From Chitinophagaceae bacterium (GTDB taxonomy: Bacteria; Bacteroidota; Bacteroidia; Chitinophagales; Chitinophagaceae), in NCBI GenBank assembly GCA_019638595.1, contig JAHBTJ010000006.1, positions 1 through 64,000 of the forward strand: a stretch of 64,000 nt of DNA, given 5' to 3'. This document shows positions 28,403 through 37,410 of the stretch, piece after piece. The translations under genes and the position numbers were made by a program. The notes below the pieces were generated by a model, which saw only the letters and a list, made by a program, of their open reading frames with translations, did no database searches and was not told the origin of the DNA. The first letter of the stretch is position 1. The number at the start of each line of letters is the position of its first letter.

Positions 28403-30514
28403 TTACGATATCTTACTCCACAGGGTTTGTCCTTTTTGCTGCTGCAGAAAAGTTTTTAACTTCAAATTAACGGCCGAAACGAGATCGGGGTCCTCATTCA
28501 GCAAATCTTCCGCAAGCTGTTTGGCTAAATCTACCATATGTTTATCTTTTACAATACTTGCTAATTTAAAATTGAGCATACCACTCTGTTTTGTTCCTTC
28601 TATATCACCCGGTCCTCTTAATTCAAGGTCTTTTTCGGCAATGGCAAAGCCATCATTGGTAGCGCACATCATTTTAAGGCGCTCCCTTGCATCTGCAGTC
28701 AATTTGTTTCCTGAAAGAAGTATACAGTAGCTTTTTTCTGATCCCCTGCCCACCCTGCCGCGCAGTTGGTGTAATTGCGATAGCCCGAATTTTTCCGTGC
28801 TTTCAATTACCATTACGGATGCATTGGGCACATTAACACCTACTTCAATAACCGTGGTTGATACCATTATCTGAGTATCGTTTTGTAAAAACCGTTGCAT
28901 GTTGGCTTCTTTTTGCTCATTGCTCATTTTGCCGTGTACCATACTGATCCAGTAGGCGGGTTCCGGAAAATAAGCCTTTACGTTTTCGTAGCCTTTCATC
29001 AGGTTTTCGTAATCGAGCTTATCGCTTTCTTCAATTAAAGGGAAAATAATATATGCCTGCCTGCCTTTTTTTATTTCGTTTTTTATAAAATCCATTACCT
29101 GGCTCCTGGCGCTTTCGTAGCGGTGCACTGTAGTGATAGGTTGCCGCCCGGGAGGCAGCTCATCCATAATGCTGTAATCCAGGTCTCCGTAGGCGGTCAT
29201 GGCCAGTGTTCGTGGTATAGGGGTAGCGGTCATAACCAGCACATGCGGAGGAACATTGCTTTTTTCCCACAGTTTGGCCCGTTGCGCCACTCCAAACCTG
29301 TGTTGTTCATCTACTACCGCAAATCCTAACCGGTTGAACTGAACTTTGTCCTCTATCAGCGCGTGAGTGCCGATCAATATTTGTAAAGTAGCATCGGCTG
29401 TTTTGTTTAATATATCTTTCCGTTGCGCTTTTTTGGTGGAGCCGGTAAGCAATGCTATTTCCACCGGCATATCTTTCAGCAGGCTCTTTATTCCTGTGTA
29501 ATGCTGTTGCGCCAGTATTTCTGTGGGCGCCATCATGCAGCTCTGGTAACCATTGTCTGCTGCCAGGAGCATGCTCAGCAGGGCAACGATGGTTTTACCG
29601 CTTCCTACGTCACCCTGCAGCAGGCGGTTCATTTGGTGCCCCCTGGCAGTATCGTGCCTTATTTCCTTTAATACGCGTTTTTGCGCGCCGGTTAACGCAA
29701 AAGGCAGGTGTTTTTCATAAAAGCTGTTGAACAAATTTCCCACCTGGGTAAAAACAATTCCCTTCGCATACCGGTGACGGTTGCCCCGTATAAGACCCAG
29801 CCGCACCTGGGCTAAAAACAATTCTTCAAATTTCAGGCGGTCGAGCGCCTTTTCGTAACAACCGGCATCGGGGGGGAAATGAATATGAATAGATGCCTGG
29901 TAACGCGTTGTGAGCTGCAGTGAATGGATAACAGGATCGGGTAAGTTTTCCGGAAGATCTTTTTCCCCGAGCAAACCTGTTAACGTGTATACCAGTTTGC
30001 CAATTTGCCTGCCGTTCAGTCCCCGTACCTTTAATTTTTCAGTGGTAGGATATATCGGCTCCAGGAAAGCTTTCCCTTCACTTTTCTCTGCAGTATACAC
30101 TTCGGTTTCGGGGTGTGTGATCTGCGGACGGCCCATAAAGAAAGAGAGCTTGCCGAATACAAGCAACAGTTCCCCGATCCGGATATTTTTTTCTACCCAG
30201 CTTATGCCCTGGAACCAGGTAAGCTCTAATGTTCCGGTGCCATCGGTAATTTCGGCTACCAGCCTTTTGCTTCTTTTTTCCCCAATCGTTTCGCAGGAAA
30301 TAACCTTTCCTGCCACCTGTATATATTCTGTAGCGGGCGTTATATCTTTTATTTTCTTTACTTCCGTTTTATCTATATGCCTGTAAGGAAAATGTTGCAG
30401 CAGATCATTAAAAGTAAATATCTGCAACTCTTTTTTCAACAGGTCGCCTTTAACGGGGCCAACGCCTTTCAGGTACTCAATGGGGGTAGATAATATGGAA
30501 TGGCTATTGGTTAT
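28403..30514 (-). CDS. recG: ATP-dependent DNA helicase RecG (start codon anomalous)
   Basis: Motifs are clear: an N-terminal wedge/OB domain, Walker A GDVGSGKT, DEQHRFG, TATPIPRTLAM and QLRGRVGRG. RecG remodels stalled forks and Holliday junctions. The first ATG/GTG/TTG in frame is TTG 30439 (678 residues), but the conserved N terminus (STPIEYLKGVGPVKGDLLKK) lies upstream of it in the same frame. Between this segment and an in-frame TAA (30521-30523) there is no standard start; the best candidate is ATA at 30512-30514, giving 703 residues, the usual family length. Either an ATA start, a lost ATG or a sequencing error explains this. Confidence 0.9.
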   Translation of the reverse strand: MTNSHSILSTPIEYLKGVGPVKGDLLKKELQIFTFNDLLQHFPYRHIDKTEVKKIKDITPATEYIQVAGKVISCETIGEKRSKRLVAEITDGTGTLELTWFQGISWVEKNIRIGELLLVFGKLSFFMGRPQITHPETEVYTAEKSEGKAFLEPIYPTTEKLKVRGLNGRQIGKLVYTLTGLLGEKDLPENLPDPVIHSLQLTTRYQASIHIHFPPDAGCYEKALDRLKFEELFLAQVRLGLIRGNRHRYAKGIVFTQVGNLFNSFYEKHLPFALTGAQKRVLKEIRHDTARGHQMNRLLQGDVGSGKTIVALLSMLLAADNGYQSCMMAPTEILAQQHYTGIKSLLKDMPVEIALLTGSTKKAQRKDILNKTADATLQILIGTHALIEDKVQFNRLGFAVVDEQHRFGVAQRAKLWEKSNVPPHVLVMTATPIPRTLAMTAYGDLDYSIMDELPPGRQPITTVHRYESARSQVMDFIKNEIKKGRQAYIIFPLIEESDKLDYENLMKGYENVKAYFPEPAYWISMVHGKMSNEQKEANMQRFLQNDTQIMVSTTVIEVGVNVPNASVMVIESTEKFGLSQLHQLRGRVGRGSEKSYCILLSGNKLTADARERLKMMCATNDGFAIAEKDLELRGPGDIEGTKQSGMLNFKLASIVKDKHMVDLAKQLAEDLLNEDPDLVSAVNLKLKTFLQQQKGQTLWSKIS

Positions 30515-30714
30515 AAAAAATTAGTTTAACGGCAAAAATAAGGAAAGATATGCGGGGAGTTATATGGTACCGACAACAATGCCTGGCAAACGCATTTGAG
30601 TTGTAAATTTAATAAGATATTGCTGTGCCGTTATTTTGTATTTCTGCAGGAAATATGGGTTGCGGCGTTTAAGTAAAAGTATTTTGATAACCATAAAGGA
30701 GTATACGAGATAAT

Positions 30715-33339
30715 ATGATCATACAGGATAAGCATATTGGCAGCGAAGAACAGTTTCGCGCTTTTGCAAATGCTTTACCGGGATTGGTATGGGTGACTGA
30801 TGCATCCGGTAAGCAGCTTTTTGCTTCGAAGCGCTGGCAGGAATACACGGGGATTGATCCCTATAATGAAGCCAGCTTTAAAAAAGTAGTGCATCCCGAA
30901 GATATAGACAGGGTTATGGATATGTGGAATGCCTGTTTGCAAAATGGAGAACCCTATAACCTGCAACTGAGGTTGCGAGATAAAGAGGGGGAATACCAGT
31001 GGTTCCAGGGCAATAGCGAAACCGTGAGGAATGCAAAGGGCGAAATTGAAATATGGGCCGGCGCTTTCATCAATATAAATGAGCAAAAGAAAGCCGGGCT
31101 TAAGCGTGAGCATTTGTTTAAAATAGTGCGGGAGAGCGAAGAAAAGTTTCGTGATACGGTAAAGCAGGCGCCTGTAGGCATTGTAATATTGCGCGGTCCG
31201 GAGTTTGTAATAGAAATGATGAATGAAACATATCTTCAGATCGTTGGACGTCCGGAGTCGGAAATGATCGGCAGGTTGTTATTCGATTCACTGCCCGAAG
31301 TAAAAGATGCGGTTGCTCCCCTGCTTACAGGCGTATTTAATACAGGAATTGCCTACCACGGCAACGAATTTCCTGTTATGTTGAATCGTTATGGCAAAGC
31401 TGAACTATCCTATTTCAATTTTGTGTACCAGGCGCTGTGTGAGCCCGACAATCGTATCTCGGGCATTATTGTGGTGGCCATGGAAGTAACGAGGTCTGTG
31501 AAGGCCAAGCATCTGCTTGCAGAAAGCGAAAAGCAGTTCCGGAATTTCATTATGCAGTCGCCTATTCCTATGGCTATTTTCCGGGGGGCGGAGTATATTA
31601 TTGAAATGGCCAATACTGTGATGTTTGAAAAAATATGGAGGAAAAAGCCCGAAGAGATTCTCGGCACCAGGGTGCTGGAAGCCTTTCCGGAACTAATTGA
31701 ACAGAAATATCCCGAATTACTCAAAAAAGTATTTACCACAGGAAAACCTCACCGGGAGATCGAATCTGTAGCGTATATCCAGGGCGATGACGGGTTAAAG
31801 AAATTTTACCTTGATTTTGAATACGCGCCTCTTTTTGACACCGATGGAGTTGTTTCGGGCATTATGATCACAGTAAACAATGAAACTGAAAAAGTAGAAG
31901 CAAGGATTAAAGTGGAAGAAGCGGAGGAGCGGTTGCGGCTTGCTATGGAAGCGGCTGATGTGGCTACCTGGGATCTTGATCTTGCTTCCGGGAATGTTAT
32001 TTGCTCTTCGGGGTTGCCTGAAATATTCGGGTATGCCCCGGCCATGCAATTTGTTCATAAGCAATTAAGGGAAAAGATACACCCGGCAGACCGGCAAACG
32101 GTGGTTGAAAAAGCGTTTGCCACTGCCCTGGAAACCGGCATTTACCAGTATGAAGCACGTATTTTAAAGGGCGGTAATGAAATACGCTGGATAAGAACAC
32201 AGGGTAAGATCATATATGATGACAGCCGGAAGCCTGTTAAGCTGTTGGGTACGGTGAGAGATATTACCGAAGAAAAACTGCATGAGCAGGAACTGATGGA
32301 AAGCGAGCAAAAATTCAGGCTGCTGGCAGACGCTATGCCGCAGATTGTTTGGACCAGTGACGCATTGGGAAATATGAACTATTATAATAAGGCGGTATAT
32401 GATTATACGGGAATGAGTTTTGAAATGATCAGTGATAACAAGTGGATGGAAATGATACATCCGGATGAGCGGTTGCAAAATATACAGGCATGGATGCGCG
32501 CGGTTGCTACAGGAGATGTATACATTTTTGAAAACCGTTTCAGGAGATATGACGGAGTATACCGCTGGCACCTGAGCAGGGCTATCCCGCAACGGAACAG
32601 CGCAGGACAAATACAAATGTGGGTGGGCACCAGCACCGATATTCATGATATTAAAGAGCAGGACAGGATGAAGGATTATTTTATCAGCATGGCCAGTCAT
32701 GAATTAAAAACACCTCTTACCTCATTAAAAGGGTTCACGCAAATTTTAAAAGAAAAATACGGTGATAGCGGTGATGTTTTTTTAGTAAATGCGCTTAGCC
32801 GGATGGATAAACAAACTGTAAAGCTTACAAAGCTGATAACCGACCTGCTTGATCTGTCAAGAATAAAGTCCGGGAGCCTGCCTTTTAGCGAAGAAAGGTT
32901 TTGCATAAATGAATTGATCGAACAGGTAGCAGATGAAATCCGGATCATTCATCCTACTCATAAGGTAAGGTTTACAAACCCCGGCAATATGTATGTGTTT
33001 GCCGACAGGGAAAGAATAGCGCAGGTGCTGGACAACATTCTTACCAATGCGGTTAAATATTCACCCGGGTCGGATACTGTTCTTGTAAGCAGCAGGGTGG
33101 AAGGAAAGAACGTGGTGGTTGCCGTGGAAGATTACGGGGTGGGAATTCTTAAAAGGGATCAGGAAAAAGTATTTGAACGATTCTACAGGGTGGAAGGAAA
33201 AAGCCAAAAAACTTTTCCGGGGTTGGGTATAGGCTTATATATAGCGGCAGAGATCATTCGCAGGAGCAATGGCTCCATTTCGGTTAAAAGTGAACCCGGA
33301 AAAGGATCCCTGTTTTATTTTTCTCTCCCCGTGCTGTAA
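30715..33339 (+). CDS. Multi-PAS hybrid-free sensor histidine kinase
   Basis: 874 residues, no membrane helix, so cytoplasmic. Five PAS domains in tandem (about 8-130, 135-265, 272-395, 400-520, 525-650); the first, fourth and fifth are PAS_3-like with PAC ends (WFQGNSETVRNAKGEIEIWA, WIRTQGKIIYDDSRKPVKLL, WHLSRAIPQRNSAGQIQMWV). The HisKA domain carries H662 in MASHELKTPLTSLKGF, followed by an ATPase domain with NILTNAVKYSP, VEDYGVGI and GLGIGLYIA. No receiver domain and no regulator gene next to it, so its partner is elsewhere. Signal unknown; PAS arrays often bind haem, flavin or small ligands. Confidence 0.93.
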   Translation: MIIQDKHIGSEEQFRAFANALPGLVWVTDASGKQLFASKRWQEYTGIDPYNEASFKKVVHPEDIDRVMDMWNACLQNGEPYNLQLRLRDKEGEYQWFQGNSETVRNAKGEIEIWAGAFININEQKKAGLKREHLFKIVRESEEKFRDTVKQAPVGIVILRGPEFVIEMMNETYLQIVGRPESEMIGRLLFDSLPEVKDAVAPLLTGVFNTGIAYHGNEFPVMLNRYGKAELSYFNFVYQALCEPDNRISGIIVVAMEVTRSVKAKHLLAESEKQFRNFIMQSPIPMAIFRGAEYIIEMANTVMFEKIWRKKPEEILGTRVLEAFPELIEQKYPELLKKVFTTGKPHREIESVAYIQGDDGLKKFYLDFEYAPLFDTDGVVSGIMITVNNETEKVEARIKVEEAEERLRLAMEAADVATWDLDLASGNVICSSGLPEIFGYAPAMQFVHKQLREKIHPADRQTVVEKAFATALETGIYQYEARILKGGNEIRWIRTQGKIIYDDSRKPVKLLGTVRDITEEKLHEQELMESEQKFRLLADAMPQIVWTSDALGNMNYYNKAVYDYTGMSFEMISDNKWMEMIHPDERLQNIQAWMRAVATGDVYIFENRFRRYDGVYRWHLSRAIPQRNSAGQIQMWVGTSTDIHDIKEQDRMKDYFISMASHELKTPLTSLKGFTQILKEKYGDSGDVFLVNALSRMDKQTVKLTKLITDLLDLSRIKSGSLPFSEERFCINELIEQVADEIRIIHPTHKVRFTNPGNMYVFADRERIAQVLDNILTNAVKYSPGSDTVLVSSRVEGKNVVVAVEDYGVGILKRDQEKVFERFYRVEGKSQKTFPGLGIGLYIAAEIIRRSNGSISVKSEPGKGSLFYFSLPVL

Positions 33340-33356
33340 GGGGGAGGCTTTTTACA

Positions 33357-35297
33357 TTAGTCTAAGGCGTAAGCCACCACATAATCACCCGGTTTGGTGC
33401 CCAGCTTACCATGCCCCCCGGCTGCTATCACAATATATTGCTTTCCATGTATTGCATAGGTCATTGGAGTGGCCTGCCCGCCTGCCGGCAGTTCCGTTTC
33501 CCATAGTTGTTTACCTGTTTCTGTGTTAAACGCACGGAACCGGTTATCGGCAGTGGCGGCAACAAACACCAGATTACCTGCGGTTACAATGGCTCCACCC
33601 AAATTGATAGAACCCCAGCCGGGGGCATCGGGGTATTGAGCCGGATCGAGCATATAGCCCAGGGGTACTTCCCATTTTTTTTCAGCATTTTTCATATCTA
33701 TCGCAAGAAGTGTACCCCAGGGTGGCGCAGCCTGCATCAAAAGTCCTGCTTCGGTTCTTTTAAAAAGATAATCGCGCTTCATGATATAGGGTGTTCCTTT
33801 TTGCCGGCCTGTTTCCGCACGCAATAAAGAAGGGTCCTCTTTTTCCAGTTGCTCCGCTTTTTCGCGGGGTATTAATGTTATGATGGCTGCAAGCCGGTTG
33901 ATATTGGTAATCAGTAATCCTTTTTTCGCATCGTAACACATTCCTCCCCAGTGGATGCCACCCACATTACCCGGCGTTACCAATGTTCCCGCCTGTGAAG
34001 GTGGCGTAAAGATACCTTCATTGCGATGCCTTGCAATTCTTTTGGCAGCTTCTTCTTTGTCTGCGGCCGTTATTCCCCACGCATCGTTAACCGATACATG
34101 CCGGAGCCCGAGCGGTTCAGGTAAAACGGGAAAAGGTTGTGTCTTTGCTGTTTCTTCACCTGGTATATCCGACGCTGGCACAGCTCTTTCTTCCACCGGG
34201 AATAATGGCTTTCCCGTTTCCCTGTTCAGCACGAATATGTGCCCCATTTTGGTGCCGATCGCTACTGCCGGTATTGATTTGCCATTCTTTTGCCACCAAA
34301 ATAAAAGAGGCTGGGCGGCAATGTCGTAATCCCAAATGTCGTGATGTACCACCTGGTAATGCCATATCATTTTACCGGTAGAGGCTTTTAGCGCTACCAC
34401 GGAGTTACTATATAAATTATCGCCTTTGCGTTCTCCCCCGTAATAGTCGGGAGCCGGGCATGAGGTTGGAATAAATACCATATCGCGTTCTGCATCTGCA
34501 GATATGACAGCCCACGCATTGGCAGCTCCTGTACTTTTCGCGCTGTTATTTTTCCAGGTATTCCAGGCCGGGTCGCTGTTGTTTGTGGGAATAGGGTCCC
34601 AGCTCCAGATGAGCGCCCCGGATAGCACATCGTATCCACGCACGGTGCCGCGCGGGTAATCAACCCTTTGATTATCGCCCATGGAAGAGCCAACGATGAT
34701 GGTATTGCCTGCAATAGCAGGTGGCGATGTAATGCTCCATTCGTTCCCGAAACCTTCGCGCAGGTGTATGATACCATTGTTCCCGAACGAAACTATTTTC
34801 GCGCCGTTTCGCGCATTGAGGGCTATCAGCCGTCCATCGAGGGTAGCAATAAAAACTCTTTTCGCCATATCGCCCGCGGTGCCGGGAGGCGACCACACCG
34901 ATACTCCCCTGGAAGTAACTTCAGAGTAACCGGCTTTTAAATCAATGCCCGGATCAAATACCCATTTTTCTTTTCCGGTAGAAGCGTCTATTGCTATTAC
35001 CCTGCAGGTAGGAGTACTAAAGAACAAAACACCGTCTGCTAAAACCGGGGTAGCTTCAAAGGCGGCTTTTTCCTGTAAGTCCGTATTCCTGTAAGTATCC
35101 AGTTCGCCGGTTCTGTAAGTCCAGACCGGTTTCAGGCGCGTCACATTTTTATCGTTTACCTGTTGCAGGTCTGAGTAACGCATGCCTCCCGCGTCGCCGC
35201 CGTAATGCTGCCAACCGCTATAAGTGGATTGTTTTTTTTGTGCGTTTAGATTGCTGCATGCCAGCAGCAAAAAAATGAGGAAGGAGGTTGGTTTCAT
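33357..35297 (-). CDS. PQQ-dependent (quinoprotein) dehydrogenase
   Basis: About 646 residues with signal peptide MKPTSFLIFLLLACSNLNAQ, so periplasmic. The start WQHYGGDAGGMRYSDLQQVN and repeated tryptophan-docking blades (GKEKWVFDPG, GALIWSWDP, GKMIWHYQVVHHDIWDYDIA, GKQLWETELPAGG) are typical of the eight-bladed membrane glucose dehydrogenase and related quinoproteins. It oxidises a sugar or alcohol and passes electrons to the respiratory chain; the substrate cannot be told. No C-terminal cytochrome domain (no CxxCH) and no N-terminal membrane anchor like E. coli Gcd. An ATG two codons upstream is equally possible. Confidence 0.9.
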   Translation of the reverse strand: MKPTSFLIFLLLACSNLNAQKKQSTYSGWQHYGGDAGGMRYSDLQQVNDKNVTRLKPVWTYRTGELDTYRNTDLQEKAAFEATPVLADGVLFFSTPTCRVIAIDASTGKEKWVFDPGIDLKAGYSEVTSRGVSVWSPPGTAGDMAKRVFIATLDGRLIALNARNGAKIVSFGNNGIIHLREGFGNEWSITSPPAIAGNTIIVGSSMGDNQRVDYPRGTVRGYDVLSGALIWSWDPIPTNNSDPAWNTWKNNSAKSTGAANAWAVISADAERDMVFIPTSCPAPDYYGGERKGDNLYSNSVVALKASTGKMIWHYQVVHHDIWDYDIAAQPLLFWWQKNGKSIPAVAIGTKMGHIFVLNRETGKPLFPVEERAVPASDIPGEETAKTQPFPVLPEPLGLRHVSVNDAWGITAADKEEAAKRIARHRNEGIFTPPSQAGTLVTPGNVGGIHWGGMCYDAKKGLLITNINRLAAIITLIPREKAEQLEKEDPSLLRAETGRQKGTPYIMKRDYLFKRTEAGLLMQAAPPWGTLLAIDMKNAEKKWEVPLGYMLDPAQYPDAPGWGSINLGGAIVTAGNLVFVAATADNRFRAFNTETGKQLWETELPAGGQATPMTYAIHGKQYIVIAAGGHGKLGTKPGDYVVAYALD

Positions 35298-35384
35298 TTG
35301 CATGCCTTGTAGGATAAAATTAAAAAAAAGGGCGCATAGACATGCACCCCGTTTCTAAATCCAATATCCTATGAAAAACCATGA

Positions 35385-35427
35385 CAAAGATAAATACAAA
35401 CCGTAAGTATTCTAATTTTTGAATACT
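35385..35427 (-). promoter_or_regulatory. Promoter and inverted repeat upstream of the PQQ dehydrogenase
   Basis: On the minus strand a TATCTTTG -7 box lies at 35392-35385. Just upstream of it an inverted repeat AGTATTC-N8-GAATACT (35406-35427) overlaps the position expected for the -33 element. The arrangement looks like a promoter with an operator. About 180 further bases up to the pyrC-like gene hold nothing else recognised. Confidence 0.5.
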
Positions 35428-35581
35428 CATTTAGCCGAAATGACTGTATTGTTCGTTGAAGGAGCCGTAAAACAGGAAAAGCGCAGCCAAATAAAATGAT
35501 CCGGCTTTGCATGTTTTTTATTTTAGATGCTTTTGCCCTGTTTCTGCATCAGCTTATGCTGTAAAAGTCATGAACATCTGT

Positions 35582-35589
35582 TATCTTCG
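35582..35589 (+). promoter_or_regulatory. -7 box (TATCTTCG) upstream of the dihydroorotase-like gene
   Basis: It matches TAnnTTTG at all but one position and lies 14 bases before the ATG at 35604, implying a very short leader. No -33 box seen. Confidence 0.4.
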
Positions 35590-35603
35590 CTCAACTTTTC
35601 AAG

Positions 35604-36863
35604 ATGACAATTCTTATTCGCAAAGCCGTAATAGCTCATCCGGGCTCTCCTTTTAACGGACAAGTAAAAGACATTCTCGTAAAGGACGGTATTATCAGCA
35701 GCATCAGTGATAGTATTACACAAAAAGCCGATACTGTTATTGATGAACAGGGGGTACATGTATCGGCCGGTTGGGTGGATGTGTTCGCTCATTTTTGCGA
35801 CCCCGGTTTGGAATTTAAGGAAACTTTACAAACAGGAGCCCATGCCGCGGCGGCCGGGGGATATACACATGTTTTTGTGTTGCCCAACACCAACCCGGCT
35901 GTACATAGTAAAACGCAGGTTGAATATATCAGGGAAAAAAGCCGCCAGCTCCCGGTAAATATCCACCCTATAGGCGCGGCTACCAAAAATGCAGAAGGAA
36001 AAGAGCTTGCCGAAATGTATGATATGTATAACAGCGGCGCCGTGGCTTTTGGTGATGGAAAATCGCCGCTGCAATCGTCGGGTATCATGTTAAAGGCACT
36101 GCAATATGTAAAAGCTTTTAACGGTACTGTTATACAAATGCCCGATGATAAAACCATCGGCACTCATGGTTTGATGAATGAAGGCATCATTTCTACCCGG
36201 TTGGGCCTGCCGGGCAAGCCGGCCATTGCCGAGGAGATGATGGTGATGAGAGATATAGAGTTAACGGCCTATGCGGAGTCGAAGCTGCATTTTACCGGCA
36301 TCAGCTCCATCAAATCATTACAGGATATACAGGCCGCCAAACAAAAAGGGTTGCAGGTAACCTGTTCCGTTACTCCTTACCAGCTTTATTTCAGCGATGA
36401 AGACCTGATGCAATATGATACCAACCTGAAGGTGAATCCTCCCATACGTACGGCCGAAAACAGGCAGGCCCTGCTGAAAGCAGTTGAAGAAGGATGGGTG
36501 GATTGTATCGCCTCACATCATTTTCCGCAGGAGTGGGACAGTAAGACCTGCGAGTTTGAATATGCCGGTTTTGGAATGACGGGGCTTGAAACCGCTTTTG
36601 GAGTAGCAGGCATTGTAGGAATACCTGCGGAAAAATGGGTGGAGCTGGTGAGCGCCAACCCGCGAAGGATATTCAATGTACATCAAAGCCTGGTAGCAGA
36701 AGGTGAACCTGCCGATCTTACTATCTTTAACCCGGATGTAACATATCAATTCAGTGAGCGACATATTCGGTCAAAATCCCGCAACACCCCGTTTGTAAAC
36801 AGGAACCTTAAAGGCACGGTAATTGGGATTATTAACGGAGAGAAGGTATTTTTGAATAAATAA
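35604..36863 (+). CDS. Dihydroorotase-like protein, probably non-catalytic
   Basis: 419 residues, the amidohydrolase fold of class I dihydroorotases (VKDILVKDGIISSISDSITQ; ETLQTGAHAAAAGGYTHVFV; LPNTNPAVHSKTQVEYI; GEPADLTIFNPDVTYQF). Key residues differ from active enzymes. The motif DxHxHxR near residues 53-59 reads DVFAHFCD, so the first metal His is Phe and the substrate Arg is Cys. The catalytic Asp motif (IATDHAPH) reads IASHHFPQ. This matches inactive PyrC' proteins that serve as scaffolds for aspartate transcarbamoylase, and many Bacteroidota homologues are annotated pyrC. No pyrB is adjacent. A real catalytic role would need other residues. Confidence 0.8.
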   Translation: MTILIRKAVIAHPGSPFNGQVKDILVKDGIISSISDSITQKADTVIDEQGVHVSAGWVDVFAHFCDPGLEFKETLQTGAHAAAAGGYTHVFVLPNTNPAVHSKTQVEYIREKSRQLPVNIHPIGAATKNAEGKELAEMYDMYNSGAVAFGDGKSPLQSSGIMLKALQYVKAFNGTVIQMPDDKTIGTHGLMNEGIISTRLGLPGKPAIAEEMMVMRDIELTAYAESKLHFTGISSIKSLQDIQAAKQKGLQVTCSVTPYQLYFSDEDLMQYDTNLKVNPPIRTAENRQALLKAVEEGWVDCIASHHFPQEWDSKTCEFEYAGFGMTGLETAFGVAGIVGIPAEKWVELVSANPRRIFNVHQSLVAEGEPADLTIFNPDVTYQFSERHIRSKSRNTPFVNRNLKGTVIGIINGEKVFLNK

Positions 36864-36880
36864 CTATATAAAATAGCAAT

Positions 36881-37402
36881 ATGGAAAAGAAGCCATTATC
36901 TCACATAACCATGGGTGGTATCATAGCCGGTATTATTATTGTGTATTCTATGATCATCAATTTTATGGAGCTTTCAGCTAATAAAACATTGGGCTATTTA
37001 TCATACGCTTTTATTCTTGGTGGAATCATAGTAGCGGTCAGCCTGTATGGCAAGTCTGTTGATCATACTGCAGGTTTTGGAAAGCTTTTTGTATTTGGAT
37101 TTAAAACCACCGCTGTTATGACGATACTGTTCATTGCTTTCCAGGTTGTTTTTTTCCTGATTTTTCCCGAATACAAAGAGAAGTTTTTTGAAATTGCCCG
37201 GGAGCAAATGCTCAAAGAAGGGAAGGTGAACGATGAGCAGGTAGAAATGGGCATTCAGATGGTCAGGAAGCTTTTTTGGGTATTTATAATAGGTGGAACG
37301 CTTTTCGGCTTTGTTGTTTCGGGCGCCATATCTTCGCTGATCGGCGCTGCAGTTACTAAAAAAATACCACAATCTCCTTTTCAACAACCACCTACACAAT
37401 AG
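36881..37402 (+). CDS. DUF4199 membrane protein
   Basis: 173 residues with four predicted membrane helices (about 10-27, 38-56, 70-93, 133-155). The pattern (MGGIIAGIIIVYSMIINFME, LSYAFILGGIIVAVSLY, FGKLFVFGFKTTAVMTILFI) is typical of DUF4199, a Bacteroidota family often placed next to a family 2 glycosyltransferase, as here (8-base gap). Function unknown; a role in lipid-linked sugar handling is only suggested by position. Confidence 0.85.
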   Translation: MEKKPLSHITMGGIIAGIIIVYSMIINFMELSANKTLGYLSYAFILGGIIVAVSLYGKSVDHTAGFGKLFVFGFKTTAVMTILFIAFQVVFFLIFPEYKEKFFEIAREQMLKEGKVNDEQVEMGIQMVRKLFWVFIIGGTLFGFVVSGAISSLIGAAVTKKIPQSPFQQPPTQ

Positions 37403-37410
37403 TAGTATAA

